In this document: piece by piece, positions 46,880 to 59,900 of the stretch
Layout: every line of letters starts with the position of its first letter
Numbering within the stretch: the stretch's first letter is position 1
Source of the DNA: Sabethes cyaneus
Taxonomy: Eukaryota > Arthropoda > Insecta > Diptera > Culicidae
Assembly (NCBI RefSeq): GCF_943734655.1
Contig: NC_071354.1
Coordinates: 232,493,206 to 232,557,205 of the forward strand
DNA: 64,000 nt
Direction: 5' to 3'
Made by a program: the position numbers and the translations under genes
Notes under the pieces: model-generated
Seen by the model: only the letters and a program-made list of their open reading frames with translations
Databases searched by the model: none
What the model was told of the DNA's origin: nothing

Positions 46880-49800
46880 ACAACGGCACTCAATGTGTCA
46901 CCCAAAGCTGGCGATCGGTCGGCCGGAGGAAATCAAATTCCACCTGATTGTTAGAATTACGACTTCAGCATAATGATGAAATTCTTTTTCTGCCTATATT
47001 TTAATATTCTAGCTAGAGTTTTATTAGTGCGGAAAAAGCTTACGCTGGGATCCATCCAGTGATCTTCATGGTCTTGTGGATTTTTTTGAAAGGCAGACCA
47101 GTTAGCTGGCTCAAAATATTTCAAATTAAGCATAAATTAGGTGAGTTCTTTTGTTGAGCATATCAGAAGTAGTTTTTGTATTAGCACCTTGCCCATATTT
47201 TGTAACAGGTTGGGTGGATAAATAATAACTAGAAATTACCACTTCAGATTTCCGGAGGAGAAGTTTTATGCAATCAAAACTTCACGAAGACTTTGGCACT
47301 TGTGTTACTAACAAGTGTAACTGAACATCCGCTAGTAGAGGGCCGGTCCGTTATTATTTTTCACAACAAAACTTTCAATTTGTACCAGCTGCTGCTCCGA
47401 TTTCGAACAGGTTTTTCTTTCTTTGCACCAACACCTTGAATTCGATGCATCAATAATTTATTTATGCACTTACCGCCACAGACCGAGTCACCCACTACGC
47501 AACCGATAATAACATATGCTGTGTTCTTACACAGTAAAACACTGAATATTTACATAGACGCGACTTGTGCACTGTGTGCCCGACTGCCAACCGACCGGGC
47601 AGCAATTTCTATAATTCACCCTAATTTAGCATCACCCACCCCACCGGGCGGCGAGACAGTCACGGCGCGGCGCGCCGAGGAGATCAGCCGACAAGGTCAG
47701 ACCGGGCCTGCTGGCTGCAACGATTCGCAAATCTCATAAGTCCATTATTATCATTTCACTCTCGTCATCTTCGGTTTTTCTTTTCAGCTATCTTTTCACA
47801 CTCACTTGATGCTGCGCCGCTCGCTCGATTGATTCTTCATCGATCACGGCTTATGTGCGTAACGTAGCGATCGACGATCAGCTGCAAAGCATTAGAGCTG
47901 GCGGACAGTACAAGCACACCGCATGTTTTGGGGTCTACACCGTTCCAAAGCTTGCAAGTATTGCTAAGTATTGCTTATCTTCAATTGTTATGTACAAATA
48001 GTTAAATGGCATTGGGTCAGGTTCGTCACTTATTGACTCACTCAGATTGTTCGTGTGCGCAAGTGGCAAGTGCTAGAAAAAAAATTTTTTGACTTACCTA
48101 TGAGAAGTCTGACTTAGGCAGGTCCACAGAAATCCAGTCGACAGGCAAGGACGAAAAGGAACAGAAATGTTTCAGCTGGAGAACTAATAGTAGCGAGTAG
48201 TAGCAGCAGCAGCTTGTTAGCTTTCAAATAATTTTTGCAAACTGGAAATTCGTCCCCGATCGTAAAAGGCACACTCGGTTCACTTCTGTTTCTGTAAAGG
48301 ATTCTTCCGTCGAATACGTTTTAACTGACATTATCAGTTTGCATCCAATGGTTCGATCATTGATTGTAACACGCAGAAAAAATTCTTCGAAAGTTTTCCT
48401 CTGGGTGATGATTTTTCACTTTAGAACTTTTCACTTTGCACCAAAATTTTTCACAAACAATCGTAAAATGCTCAATTCACTGAAATTATCCGAAAACAAT
48501 TTGCATTATTCCCGTTGCATAGACACAGAACTTTTTTTTTTTTCAAATAAGAAAAAACGCTTTCACCGTACGGATCCTTTCACTGTCACTATTAGAATGA
48601 CCGCCTTCACGGGTGGAAACGGTTGTTTTTATATCCCCACTCTCCGTACCCACCAGCAGAACTGCACAACTGCCTGTCGCTGTCGTGCCTCCGGGAAGGC
48701 AAACAAATTCGTCTTCCAGAAATTCAGCCAGCTAGAACCGATGACCGACGACGATGCGATTCGAAACGCGGAAAAATCAGAAGCGAAAACACCGGACACG
48801 TCCGCGACTCGCGAAAATCAACCAACAAATGACACTGCTGACCGCTGGCTGGTTGCGCACGAAGCCAAGAACTGCGAGTCCTGCCTGAGTGGTTCTAGTA
48901 CTACTGTTGCTCCTATTACTACTACTACTATTATTACTACCACCGACACAGTCGGAGAATATTACCGCTACTAGAGCCGTTGCGCCGAGAGCTGCAAGTT
49001 GAACGATCCGATCGTGCTAAGATTCAACGATTTACTACTACCCATCGCTGCTGCTTGGTGCTGAGCCTTTGGCCGGCGATGTTTAAGCCGATCGCAGGCG
49101 GCACCGCGAGCAAGCACTGACAATGCAGTGCAGGCAGGCAGGTACACTAAGGCTAAAGCGCGCGCACCGCGTAAGTGAACTCTCGGTGAACAACAACAAC
49201 GACAAGTGAGTGACGGGGATCTGTGCGATGTAAGTACCTAGGTAGGTACCTAGAGACACCTTCTTCCATTTACGCTTGTGATTCGATGCACTGAGAATGG
49301 CGTCAACACGGTGGCGTGAGTTCCCTCCGCTTGCCGGTGTGTCGGTACCGGTGAATAAACAATCTTACATTGTATTCTATTTCCTGTTGAGAAAGTTTGC
49401 TTAGTTTTCTTGGGGTTGGAATGGAAAACATGTTGTTTACTAAATGATGTGTAAATTAGTAACCACTGCGTATGATTAACCACTTTCTGGGATTTTTATG
49501 AGTAATAATAAGATGATCAAGCCGGATTATAATATTTGTGATGCATTCTTGAGAGGAAAATTTTAAAAACAAACAATAAACCTTTGTAACCTATAATAAT
49601 TATATCTTATGTAACATGCTAGTGCGGCCTGTTAACTGGAGCTAATTTTAATCGAAGCAAAGTGCAAACAAGCAACAAAACAAATTAGCGTACAATCGCA
49701 CAGAATAATGGTAAACGGAAGAACAATATCCCATTAACCCTTGGAACCCCCTGGTAAATAACAATACGTAACAGATACAACTTTGTATGCCCTTTCTGAA

Positions 49801-51165
49801 TTCACGTGTATGGGCACGACGACGCATCGTCCCTTCTGCCATCCGAAACGGAAAGTGCACGCAAAGTATGCCACCGCAAAGTATATGCACATAAAAATTA
49901 CATTTGATGTAATTCCTGAACAGTAACAGAATAAACATTTCCATTTTCTTCACGAATCACACACAGTTCGGTGGACATCATCAGTTTGGGACTGGCAAAC
50001 CGGTCCCATTTCGCGAATTGCACATACCTGATGCATTCATCATGTTGCCGGTGCAAACACTGAAAGGTCAGGTTTGTAACTCAGAGCGTGATGCAAATAC
50101 CTACGGCATGTACGTCAAACAACACGACATTTCCGTGAACTTGATTCGGCGGTGTGAAGCTCCCGTCTCGGGCTGGGAAGCTAACATTTCTATGAAATTA
50201 TTCCGCACGGTTCTGCTGTCGTTGCTGCTGCTGAACAAGCTATGTAGCGCCTCCACGAGTGCCAGCCATGCTTTGCCTTGGTTCACCAACATCGACCAGC
50301 AGCGGGGTGGGTTGTTGTCATGCTCTGCCTACCTCATGCCGGTTAGTGAATTGCCAGTTGTTCTTGTTCTTATTCACCACCGAGCTGCGAAGCATGTAGC
50401 TTAAGACGGGGGTTAGCAAATTCACCACTGACAATTTGTTGCTATGCTACCGCGAAAAACGCCTATACTACGCATGATTTTCGGATTGTTTTTTAAGATA
50501 ATTGTTTGTGATCAGGGATGGGAAAAATCGCTTCTAGCAAAGAAGAACAGTGATCGAACCTTATATCAAATCATGTTCATTGCTTGATTGCGTTAAGAAA
50601 TATAACCGATACAGACGATCAGTTGTGTGCAGTGCGTGAATCTCAATACAAAAAAAATAAGTAACCTTTTTTCTCGCAACTGGGTAAAATGTAACACTAT
50701 GATCGACTGCTGAGAATTAATGAGAGGTTAAAATTTAGTGATTAAAGCTAAAGATTCACTGTTTTTCATCATCTGTACAGATCATGATCTGTGCGTGTGG
50801 AGATTTGGTGATGTGGTGATGGAAAAATACAAAGGAACAGAATGGAATTGATGTGATATCGAGACAAATTTATTTCAAAATAAAAATAAGGTAGACGTTT
50901 CAGTAGTTGTAGTATTACCAGTACGGCTAGTACGGCTAGATAATGCGCAATATAGACCATTTAGTGGTTTTCAACCTCTTATCCAGCAACTCTCATATTT
51001 CCTCATGATATCAGCCAGAATACGAGCAACCTTAGCGGAGATCGGGTAAGCAATCCCGGTGTAAACTAAGGTCGTACACTGTGTTGTCTTGACACTATAA
51101 GATGGTAACCCCATCACGAGATTCGGTAGCAAGGCTCTAGAAGGACAACCTAAAGTCAAAGACTA
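46880..51165. other. Unassigned sequence, possible gene-proximal region
   Basis: Mixed composition, with GC-richer patches at 47,560-47,740 and 48,590-49,250. The 211-codon frame at 48339-48974 has no recognised domain and ends in Thr/Ile low complexity. Near 49,190-49,240 there are AA/GTGAGT and AT/GTAAGT splice-donor-like sites after CAACAACAAC-type sequence, which would suit the end of a 5' untranslated exon. A hAT-like end CAGGGATGGGAAAAATCG occurs alone near 50,515. Confidence 0.35.
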
Positions 51166-51177
51166 GGAAAATTTGTC

Positions 51178-51645
51178 ATGGACAAGGTCTACGAAATAAG
51201 GACACGGAATGGAAACTTGGTACCTGGCAACTGCAGATCGCTAAATTTCGTGGGTGGCGACCGGGTGCTGCTCGATCAGTTGGAATCCCGAAAGTTCGGC
51301 ATTGTGGCACTGCAAGAGATTTGTCGCAATGGCGAGAAGATGTGGAGGGTCCGTGAGGGCAGGGCCTAGAGCGGTGGAGCAACCAAACAAGCTGCTGACA
51401 ATGATGGGCAGATTGCAGGATCGCGTAATGGACTGGAAGGCGATCAACAATAGGATGTGTGTGTTGGGGATAGAAGGCAGTTTCTTCAACTACATCATCG
51501 TAAAGGTGCACTGTCGACAGGAAGGAAGACCGGACGACGTGAAGGAACGGGATATCAAGTTCGCCATTGGGGATATGAATGCCCGGATCGGCAGGGAAGA
51601 AATTTATAGCACTTTCTTTTCGCGAATAGCTCACAAGAGTTGAAG
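51178..51645 (+). pseudogene. RTE-like non-LTR endonuclease fragment
   Basis: Two plus-strand frames give GNCRSLNFVGGDRVLLDQLE and GIVALQEICRNGEK, then after a frame change INNRMCVLGIEGSFFNYIIV, VHCRQEGRPDDVKERD and KFAIGDMNARIGREEIY. This is the apurinic-endonuclease domain that nicks target DNA in RTE-like elements: the WNCRSL start, the catalytic Glu in ALQE and the GDxNA motif are visible. The segment between RVREGRA and LQDRVMDWKAI is deleted, and so is the part before VHC, so the domain is not functional. It has the same style as the RT fragments at 55.2 and 43.5 kb. Confidence 0.85.
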
Positions 51646-51908
51646 ATTGAACTTCATTCCAGAGCCGGCGTTACAGCACACGAGGCCCTGTGCAGATTAA
51701 AAGTGTGGCCTTATTTGTGTGTCAAAAGGGCATTGGGTTAAAGGCCACTGTGTACTCTGGCCTCTCTTCAATTGTCGAGTAAATCATTCGCGTTTTACTA
51801 AAAGGCCACTGTGATAGTCTTAATGATCGTCTTTTGGAGCAGACTTCGATTTCTGTACTGAGTTTACGAACTGTTTATACCCTATGATGAAATTGAGCTA
51901 GATAGTTA

Positions 51909-52846
51909 GAGTAGGGCGGGTCATAAGTGCGATGTTTGAAGTTGTCATCAATTTTCGTGAGATATAAAGAAGGACAACAACATAATATATTTTATAGTGA
52001 TGCAGTAACTCAATGTCTTCACATTCAACTATAAATCATCTGCGTTAATAGTGTTTTGCAAAATAAATTCTTCTTTCTTCCGATCAAGTGCAGATTCGCA
52101 CTTTTACCCCACTAGCGGGGCAAAAGTGCGAATACTGCGGGGCAAAAGTTCGAAGCTCGAATCCATGAAATTGGCCCAGCAGTAGCTAACAAAACCATAT
52201 TATCTTCAATCTGCGTTATGTTTCGGTAAGGAATATTCTCAATTTGCACCTTTTCTATTTTGCACTGGTGTATTGCAGCCTCCGCTAGATCGAAACTTTT
52301 CCAACCGTTTGTTTTTTGTTTCAACAGCGGGAACACATTGTTTTTCTTCGGCCAACATCTGGCACACAGTTTTCTGCAGATCTTTCATTTCTAGTATCTG
52401 TAATATAGTGCCTAAAGCTGTATATAATTAGCTATACATTGTTGCCTTGTCCATGAATCGCACTTTTGCCCCGTCCGTGAATCGAACTTTTACCCCGCTA
52501 GGCGCTTGTCGGGGTTAGATTAAATTACGTAAAAGCGAAATATATTTTGTAAATTATTTTCGCCGTATTTTCAAAACAGATATGTGAATTGATGTAAAAC
52601 ACTGCTACAAATTTTCAAGAAGTAATATCCTCCTGTTGATATCGTATTTGTCGTGTAACGAAAAATTACATCAAAACCGCCCTAAAATAACATTTGCGCG
52701 TAGCTCAGCAACAATGCTTCGTAAGCAACCAAAGTTTACGTTAGATTCAAGCTGTCAAAGTAGTCACCCATCCATGCCAATGTAGTTAATTCACTCGGAA
52801 TCTGCACCGATAAATCATCGAATCGCACTTTTACCCCTCCTTACTC
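51909..52846. mobile_element. TA-flanked TIR element, 938 bp
   Basis: It begins GAGTAGGGCGGGTCATAAGT and ends, as reverse complement, GAGTAAGGAGGGGTAAAAGT, with TA at 51907-51908 and 52847-52848. The GGGGCAAAAGTGCG motif also recurs internally near 52,100-52,140 and 52,455-52,500 in both orientations. A 74-codon minus-strand frame at 52112-52336 (KIEKVQIENIPYRN) is not recognised; it could be a remnant of its own protein. Second copy at 42962-44685. Confidence 0.78.
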
Positions 52847-53367
52847 TATAATCCTGTGCCTCAATTCTACATGGATAATAAAATCAATGTCCTTTTAGGA
52901 TTTGGGTTCTATACCTGATATGCAGTAAGTACGAAACTTCCGAAGAAGTTATGCCTAGATATAGCGAGAGCCCTGCAATTACAGAGCAGAAGCGCTGAAC
53001 TTTCAAGTTCAGAATTTCAAAAACGACAAGTGTCTGTATCACCCATTGTTCTTTGAATGATGAAGAGTGTTGTCCTTAGCAGTCCTCTTATTATGGGCAG
53101 CCCACTGTTCAACTGTTTACTCTACAACCCTGTATTTTTGATGAGATGCTTTCTTAAATAGCATAAACTAGGTGAGTAGCTAAGTTCAGATTTTTTTGCA
53201 GAATTATTTTTTCAAATAGTTTTATTTCATTACTGATGCTCAGTCTGACTCCAATCAGTATAAAGGAAGTAACAGTAGGTGTTACTCGCCTAGTAAATGG
53301 TCGAATGATTTGTGGGATTTATAATAAGCCCCTCTAGTAAACATCACAACGTGTTACTTAAATTCTC

Positions 53368-54845
53368 TCAATTTTTTTTAAAATAGTCTCGTAACAAGCT
53401 GCGATAGCTTGTGAAAGAATGCGTCGCCCACCAGTAGTAGGAAGGGGGGGGAGGGGGGTGAATTCCTTGTGGACGTGCTTTCATCATCGAAATCGTATCT
53501 CCCAACCTGTGATTTTTCTCCTTGTAAGAATGGCTTGTTTTGAAAGAGAGCCGCAAAAATTGAAGCAAAGGACGCGTTATTGAAAGCGCCTTCAATATCA
53601 AGGAAAACACAAAGTGCCATCTTTTAATATTTGAACGATTTCTTAATTAACGTCACGACCCAGTGCAGTGCAGTTTCCGTAGATTTGCCATGTTGATATC
53701 CCAAGTAACCAAGAGTTCGAATAATGGTGTCTAACGAGGGTTAAACAGCTTTATGTATATTAATCTATAGCTTGCTAAGCAGCGTCACCTTTAAGTAATT
53801 AACCAAACTTTCAAGCTGTCTTGGGTTCGCTGCATAGAACGCTAAGCAGCTTCGAAATAAACTGTCAAAAACTAAGAAAAAAACTAAAATTTACCAGCAC
53901 TTCTATGTTGTATTTTTATACTTCTACCTAACTTTTATATTCGTTGCATTTGCCTGCTGTTGGGATTGAACCCGATACACTGCGTCAACTTTGTCGTATA
54001 CAAGCGATGTGAATTTTTCCAATGAGTTGTTCTTAAGTAAAAGCTCGTTTTAGAACTTGCAACTGCTTTATGCAGCGCGAGTTAATTATATATAGGACAT
54101 AAAGTTTCGAGCCAGATAATTAACTAATAGTGAGATACCGAGAGCAAATGCTACACAACACAACAGAATAATGAAGAGCATATTGCATTCTACTTTATAT
54201 ATGTAATTAGAAATGTGCGAGGATTAAATTTATTCGAGTGAAATAAAAATAATTAATCTCAAATAGTTTTAGGTTCTGCTGGTTTGTTCACTAGTAATGT
54301 AAACAAAAAGCAGCACGCAGAACTTGTTAGCAACTAAAGTTACTTCAGAACTTCATGTAGCATCCTAATAGCTTTGAATTATCTATGAAGTACTCTCAAC
54401 ACTTCTTAAAGCATTTAGTTCCACGTATACTTGATATACACTACTAATCAGCAAGAAAGTCCCACGGAACTGAATTTGAACTAATTGTGAACTTTCGAGT
54501 TCGCGTGTCAAGTAATATTCGAACTTCTGGTTGCTTGGGATGCACGTTGATTTCCATGCGACGGAGCGTTCTTTAAAACTCAACTTGAGACACGTTGATG
54601 CCAGACTTATTGGTCTGAAAACCTTGCATTGTTTTCTCTTTTTTATCACCCTTAGGTATGCCTTTAGGTGTCTGCATACTTTTCGCCAATTCTCCGGAAT
54701 ATATCTCAAAGTGAAACTGGCTCGAAAAATGTTGATAAGCTCGCACATTATAACGCTATCCATTTTCTATAAGAAAACGGGTAGAATACCATCCGGATTT
54801 TGGTTCAAAAGATCCAAATGCCCATTTGATTGAAGCCTCCGTAAA
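53368..54845 (-). pseudogene. Non-LTR reverse transcriptase fragment split by a MITE
   Basis: From about 54,845 leftwards the minus strand shows LINIFRASFTLRYIPENWRK, FRPISLASTCLK, then, after removing the insertion at 53700-54539, AYQHGKSTETALHWVV and FLDIEGAFNNASF. These are RT blocks of an I/R1/LOA-like non-LTR element; the Asp in FLDIEGAF is the first catalytic residue. Frameshifts separate the pieces and the YADD box is absent. The clade is not resolved by eye. Confidence 0.8.
53700..54539. mobile_element. MITE of 840 bp inside the non-LTR fragment
   Basis: The ends read CCCAAGTAACCAAGAGTTCG and, as reverse complement, CCCAAGCAACCAGAAGTTCG. An AT dinucleotide adjoins both ends (53698-53699, 54540-54541). 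Deleting the element and one AT restores the uninterrupted conserved RT peptide AYQHGKSTE, which fixes the boundaries. Interior AT-rich, no protein. Confidence 0.85.
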
Positions 54846-55189
54846 CAAGGCTTAATTTCATTGATGTTTTCTTAACACTTTACACTCTTCATTTAAATAA
54901 AAGAGGAAAGGAACCAATGGAAATCATGCCAATATTTCTGAACAGCCAATTGTGTTGTGTCGCCAGGGATTGTCGACTAAGATTTTTAACATTTTTCTCT
55001 AGTCATCACCAAGCGCGAGGCCCTCTTGAAGCGGGAGGCTCTGTTCTACCGCACGGGTTTGCCGGCCTAAACGCCGGCTCTGCTTCATTCATTATCATCG
55101 AAGTATACGTTGGACGAACCAGAAGAGCATTTCTTTTTGGAGTTGATGAAGGTCCAAAATTTTTTCGGTTGTCGGTGAATTTCAAACAA

Positions 55190-55645
55190 TTGGGAGCAAG
55201 AGAAACTACCGGAGGAATGGCTGGAAGGTGTGGTCCCATCTATAAAAAGGGCGATCGGCTATATGACTATAATTACCATGGCATTACGCTAATCCTGGAA
55301 TCTACACGCCTACAAGGTGCTCTCCCATTTGTTTGTCGTCTATCCTCAATAGCAAGAGTATTCGTCGGGCAGTATCAGCCGGGCTTTATGGGGTGCTACT
55401 ACATGCTATTACGGATCAAATTTCCACTCACCAAACAATTCTGCAGAAATATCGGGAGTACATCATGCCGGCGCATCCTATTTTCGTGGATTTCAGGGCA
55501 GCATACGATATAGTCCAGCGCGAACAGCTACGGCAGATAATGCACGAGAACGGTTTTCTGGATAAACTGACGCGGTTGGTCAAAGCTACTCTGGAGCGAA
55601 AGATGTACCGTTCTGATTCAAACTTAAAACAAATTCGTCTCAAAT
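55190..55645 (+). pseudogene. RTE-like reverse transcriptase fragment (N-terminal half)
   Basis: Plus-strand frames give LPEEWLEGVV, IYKKGDRLYDYNYHGITLIL, then VFVGQYQPGF, then after a frame change ITDQISTHQTILQKYREYIM, FVDFRAAYDIVQREQLRQIM and GFLDKLTRLVKATLERKMY. This is the PIYKKGDR-NYRGI, DQIFTLRQILEK and IDFKAAYD series of RTE-like elements. The catalytic Asp of FVDFRAAYD is kept; the downstream YADD part is missing. It ends near 55,645 in unrelated sequence. Confidence 0.85.
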
Positions 55646-56256
55646 TTCGAACACTTACAAAAAAATGCTCATTTTGTACCAGCGGATAGAGGACATCCCT
55701 AGGGGAGAAGATTGAATAAACTAACTTTGCATAAACAAAGCTAATATGTGTTTATTTTATCCCTTGAGAGTTTCAAAAATATCTATCCTAAAATGAATTT
55801 TTGATGATCATTTTTATCTGTTGCATTTTTTTCGAGTAGTCTTTCCCAAGTAATACACAAAACAAGTTAGAAAATAATATTCACGGAAAGTAGTCGTTTA
55901 AGAGTACTATAAACGTACTTTGAAAACATATATTGTTTTTATTAAGGTTTTGAGATGTTTTGTTATAACATGAATTTATTTGACAGCTCGTATCAAATGA
56001 ATATTGTTTGTTTTTGTCAACATGTCAATACGAAGTTTTTATTATGTATACATTACTAAATATAAACTACTGGAAGAACAAGTTGTAGCTCATGCTTTAA
56101 TAACGTTTGAAATTGGTATGAAATAACCTGATACATACTTCTTTCAATTGTTGTTTCATTAGACTTCAATTTTTTGCGCTTTTTTGGTAATAGAGAAGTT
56201 CTAATATATTTGATGTTATACTTAGATTTCAATCCTTAGATTTCAATTATTTTAGT

Positions 56257-56885
56257 ATTAATATTTTTTTGAAACGATGGTTCTACAATTGTTGGAGGGA
56301 CGATAGAGGAAAGTAATGAATGGAAATGGAGGGGAAAGAGTGGTACGGAAGGAGGAAGGTTGGGGGGGGGGTGGTCGTTAATTGGTAGCTACGCTTAACA
56401 AGTTGTCGCTGTGACTCCTACCTTTTATCCAATGCTGGAAGGTGCATGGGTCGAACCAAGCTATAATCAGAGATTATAACCGGATTTGAACCCACAACAC
56501 CCGCTAGGGCCACAGCTCGCTGGTACCCGTGTACCTTTGAACTATAGAGGTGCTGGACAAAAGTAGACTGGTTTGGGTTATTTTTAGACACACAAATTGT
56601 GCCTCTTCCTCCTTCTACTGTAGAAACCACCGCCACGGACCGAGAAGTTTTAGTCTACCTTGTTTTTACTATCAGGACGACGACACTATGCAGGTCCTTA
56701 TGACTTGCAAGGTACTGCACGTGGCGCTGTTCGTCTGTCAGCGTGTTCGCCGCGATTCTCAGCGCGGGGTTTCGGAGAAAGGCTCCGTTCCTATGAAATT
56801 GACCATACTCGTGTTTTTAGTCTTTGACTTTGAAATGCCAAGGTCCCAATTGTTGAACCATCGTTTTCAAAAATATATTAATTTT
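56257..56885. mobile_element. 630-bp element with terminal inverted repeats enclosing a SINE
   Basis: ATTAATATTTTTTTGAAACG at 56258 onward and the following GATGGTTCTACAATTG are inverted at 56845-56885 (CAATTGTTGAACCATCGTTT). Between them are a G-run, a family 2 SINE on the minus strand and the block shared with 44690-44830. The left end recurs, inverted, at 61060-61240. Type and target duplication are not clear. Confidence 0.7.
56418..56562 (-). mobile_element. tRNA-derived SINE (family 2), copy 2
   Basis: The minus strand reads GTCCAGCACCTCTATAGTTC, B-box GGGTTCAAATCC, then GATTATAGCTTGGTTCGACC, matching 45118-45240. The B-box has one change from the consensus. Confidence 0.72.
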
Positions 56886-56917
56886 AATACCTGACCGCAA
56901 TTCAAGATCAAAGACTA
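56812..56917. repeat. Inverted repeat around the right end of the 56-kb element
   Basis: TTTTTAGTCTTTGACTTTGA at 56812 onward is inverted as TCAAGATCAAAGACTAAAAA ending at 56917. The arms flank the right terminal repeat of the element, so the true end of the mobile unit may lie at 56,917 rather than 56,885. Confidence 0.65.
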
Positions 56918-59900
56918 AAAATCCCAACCCCGCAGAAGTCACGAATGACCCAAAACTGGTTAAAGTGACTATAATCTAAAAAAAATATTTTAGTATCAAA
57001 CGAGAAGCTTCAATGCTCTGAACTTATCTACTGAATTTGATAAGATAATTAGCCTCCTGGAAATTAAAAAAATGCTTTTTTCTACTTCAAAAGGCAGAGT
57101 CACCCCTTAGTATCAATTCTGCTTAATAACTGTGCACACGATTTATATAGTTGTTTTCAAACATTCTACAAATTTATTCAGTATATTAAATACTAATGCA
57201 TATTGATGAAAACTTACTCTTTCAAACAGGTAAATTATGTCCGAAAACATGTTGAATTCTATCTCAAATTACAAATAAAATGGTATAACAAAGGTTCCTT
57301 TTACTAATAGATGAATTAAATCGGTTTTTTTCTAGGCAGCTGCGGTTTTTTCACATAACATAGTGTACGGGAGGGTATATTCTAAATTCGGCCTATTTTC
57401 CTTTTCTTTCACTTTGCCGATATACAACATTAATATGTTACAACTATTTTCTCAAGAATGCAAGTAATCTACTGCTTTTTAGCCCTAGTCCGAAAAAAAA
57501 ACAATCGCATACTGGGCCGAAAATACTATCATGTGCCCTATTAAAACTATGTAAAATGATGTAAAATATCTCAGCTTTCTGGAAATAATATAAAAAATTT
57601 ATATCACTGTGGTCTTGAAATCCAAAAATCTGAAAAACCCAATATTTTTTATATAGAATCATGAAGTTTGTAAGTCGAAGCAAAATATGTATTTGTCTGA
57701 ATAATTAGTAAATAGTAAAACTAAAAGGAACAGTTTAATCTTTTTCAATATACAAATTCTATTATTATACCCCAAAAATAAAATATTGTAATCTAATTCT
57801 GCTGAGATTAAAATGTTGACCTTTCATTTGTAAAATGAACTGGTATTTCCAACAATTGCTCTCTTTCGGTTGTAAAACTTCATTCTAGTTTATCTTCCTT
57901 ATGTCGGCCTATCCTTAGAAGGCAACACTCAATTATTATTTCAATCAAAATGATTTGAATATCCCCATTGAGCAAACCGCCTGCAAATTAGACAGACATA
58001 TGTAGACTTCTTCGGAAACTTCCCACTACCTGTGATCTGCCTGCATTGCCTGGTACCAGCTGCCGATGCTAGATTTCGGCAAATGCAAATCTCGAAGGTG
58101 TCAAAAACTAAGCCAAGCAAATCCGTTACCGGCAGCAGCAGCGGCGCAGTGGGAAGCGCTCAGCTCATCGTCGTCGCAGTTGTCCGGAATGAAATGTTGA
58201 CATTTTTGTTCTGCGCTCAAGGTCCAAGTTATTATTACTGTGCAAATATAATAAATCTGGTAGGTAATCTGTCCAATCTGGCATTGTTAGGTTAATATTG
58301 GCCCGCTGCTGTCTGGCCAATGAGGTGGGGCTCGTTTATTCTTCGCAGGTTTAGATTCGTGATTTTAATTGAATTAAATAATAGGATTTAATATTTGTTT
58401 TTTTTTTGGGGAATTGTTACTTCTTACGGCGAAGCAGAATATTACAGTTTAGTTTTATGTCAATTACACTGCTGGTCTGTAGGTCAATGGTCATTGAACA
58501 CTGGTAGAACATAACCAGAATTAACCAGCTTTTTATGCTTGCTAACGATTCGCTCTAGTTCATTCACAAGTCGTTACAAAATCATCATCTTTCGCTGCTG
58601 ACAAACGGTTTCGTTGCAACGCGTTGGTTTGATGAATGACGCACAAATATTCCGTCGCTTCATTCATAAAGTCAACCAACCAGTAGTCATCGTGCGAGAG
58701 AAAAAACGATGACATAGACTCACTCCATAAATCCCTTAGAAGCTGCCACAACGTACAACCTGTCTTTCGTCGAATTTCACACCTTCTTGACGTTAGTTAG
58801 TTTCCGCTTCGCAGAACTGCTTGGCTGCTATTCAAATAAGCCTGTACCTACCGACTTGTTGACTATGAATGTTCTGGGAAACAGTTTGCAACGCCCATTT
58901 GTGGACGCTCGAGGGACCCAAAAGCGAAACTGTTGTCCAGACCGTAATCAAACAAACGTGACCAGGATACTGCCTATCAGCGAGCGTCGCCAAGTTGAAT
59001 ACTTACCTTGAAAGATTAGCTCAATTGAAGGTTCTTCCCATCCATTATCGGGTGTGATTTTATATCTCAAATTACCAAGTCGAACGCAAAAGGGATATTT
59101 ATTCTAACACACCATCAACCTATTCAACAATTATTACTGGTTATTCAGTTTGTTTTATTATGCAAAAATTAATGACTTTCGCAGCAAACTTCGAAGAAAC
59201 CTTTTTCCGTTTTCGAATCAACTTGTAAATATTTAGAAAATTTATTGAGACGCCGCCCGCCGCCTGTATCACGGTTATTTCCTGAACTCCGTAGGCGGCA
59301 CGAACCTCCTTCACTCTGGAAATTTCAACTTTCGAACCATCTGTCACTGGCACTGGAACTGGTTTTCTAACATTCATCTAATAACTGGGGGGACGACCAT
59401 GATAAAGGTCGTTAATTCAGTCGGCATTTTGATTTCGGGGTACCCTAAATCATTGTTGGGACCAGCTGGGCCAGTTTCGCAAATTTCGGCTTCAAGCAGC
59501 AGGTTCTGGTTCCGAGCGAACAGTTAGAGCCGGCTTTCCGGTGAATGTCAATCATATCAGCTCACCACACAAGGAAGTGAGGGTGATACGATAAGACGCA
59601 TATCGATCGGTAGCGGTTAGTTGGACGTTTTTCGATAAAAAAATAGAACGTTTAGAGTGGGTAGAGGAAGCAGTGAACTTTTATTTGACCGTGATTTTGT
59701 CTAGAACATTTGCTTCTATGGAACAGAATTTATATTAATCAATCAATAAAATTCTCCAACAATAAAAAAAAAACGAGTTGATTTTCTAGTTTCTGGTTCT
59801 TGAGGCTAATCAGGTGTCCTTTAGTGCCATGCTGCTATTCATTTGCTATTTGCAATTTATCTTTCAATTGAATTGAAACAAAGAAATTGGCAGGTGCACT

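Noticed and set aside
48339..48974. 211-codon unknown protein
   Set aside because: No domain, the first part is rich in Phe/Lys from AT-rich DNA and the last part is Thr/Ile low complexity; I could not support it as a gene.
50510..50535. Second hAT element
   Set aside because: A hAT-like end CAGGGATGGGAAAAATCG is visible, but no matching inverted end or 8-bp duplication was found nearby.
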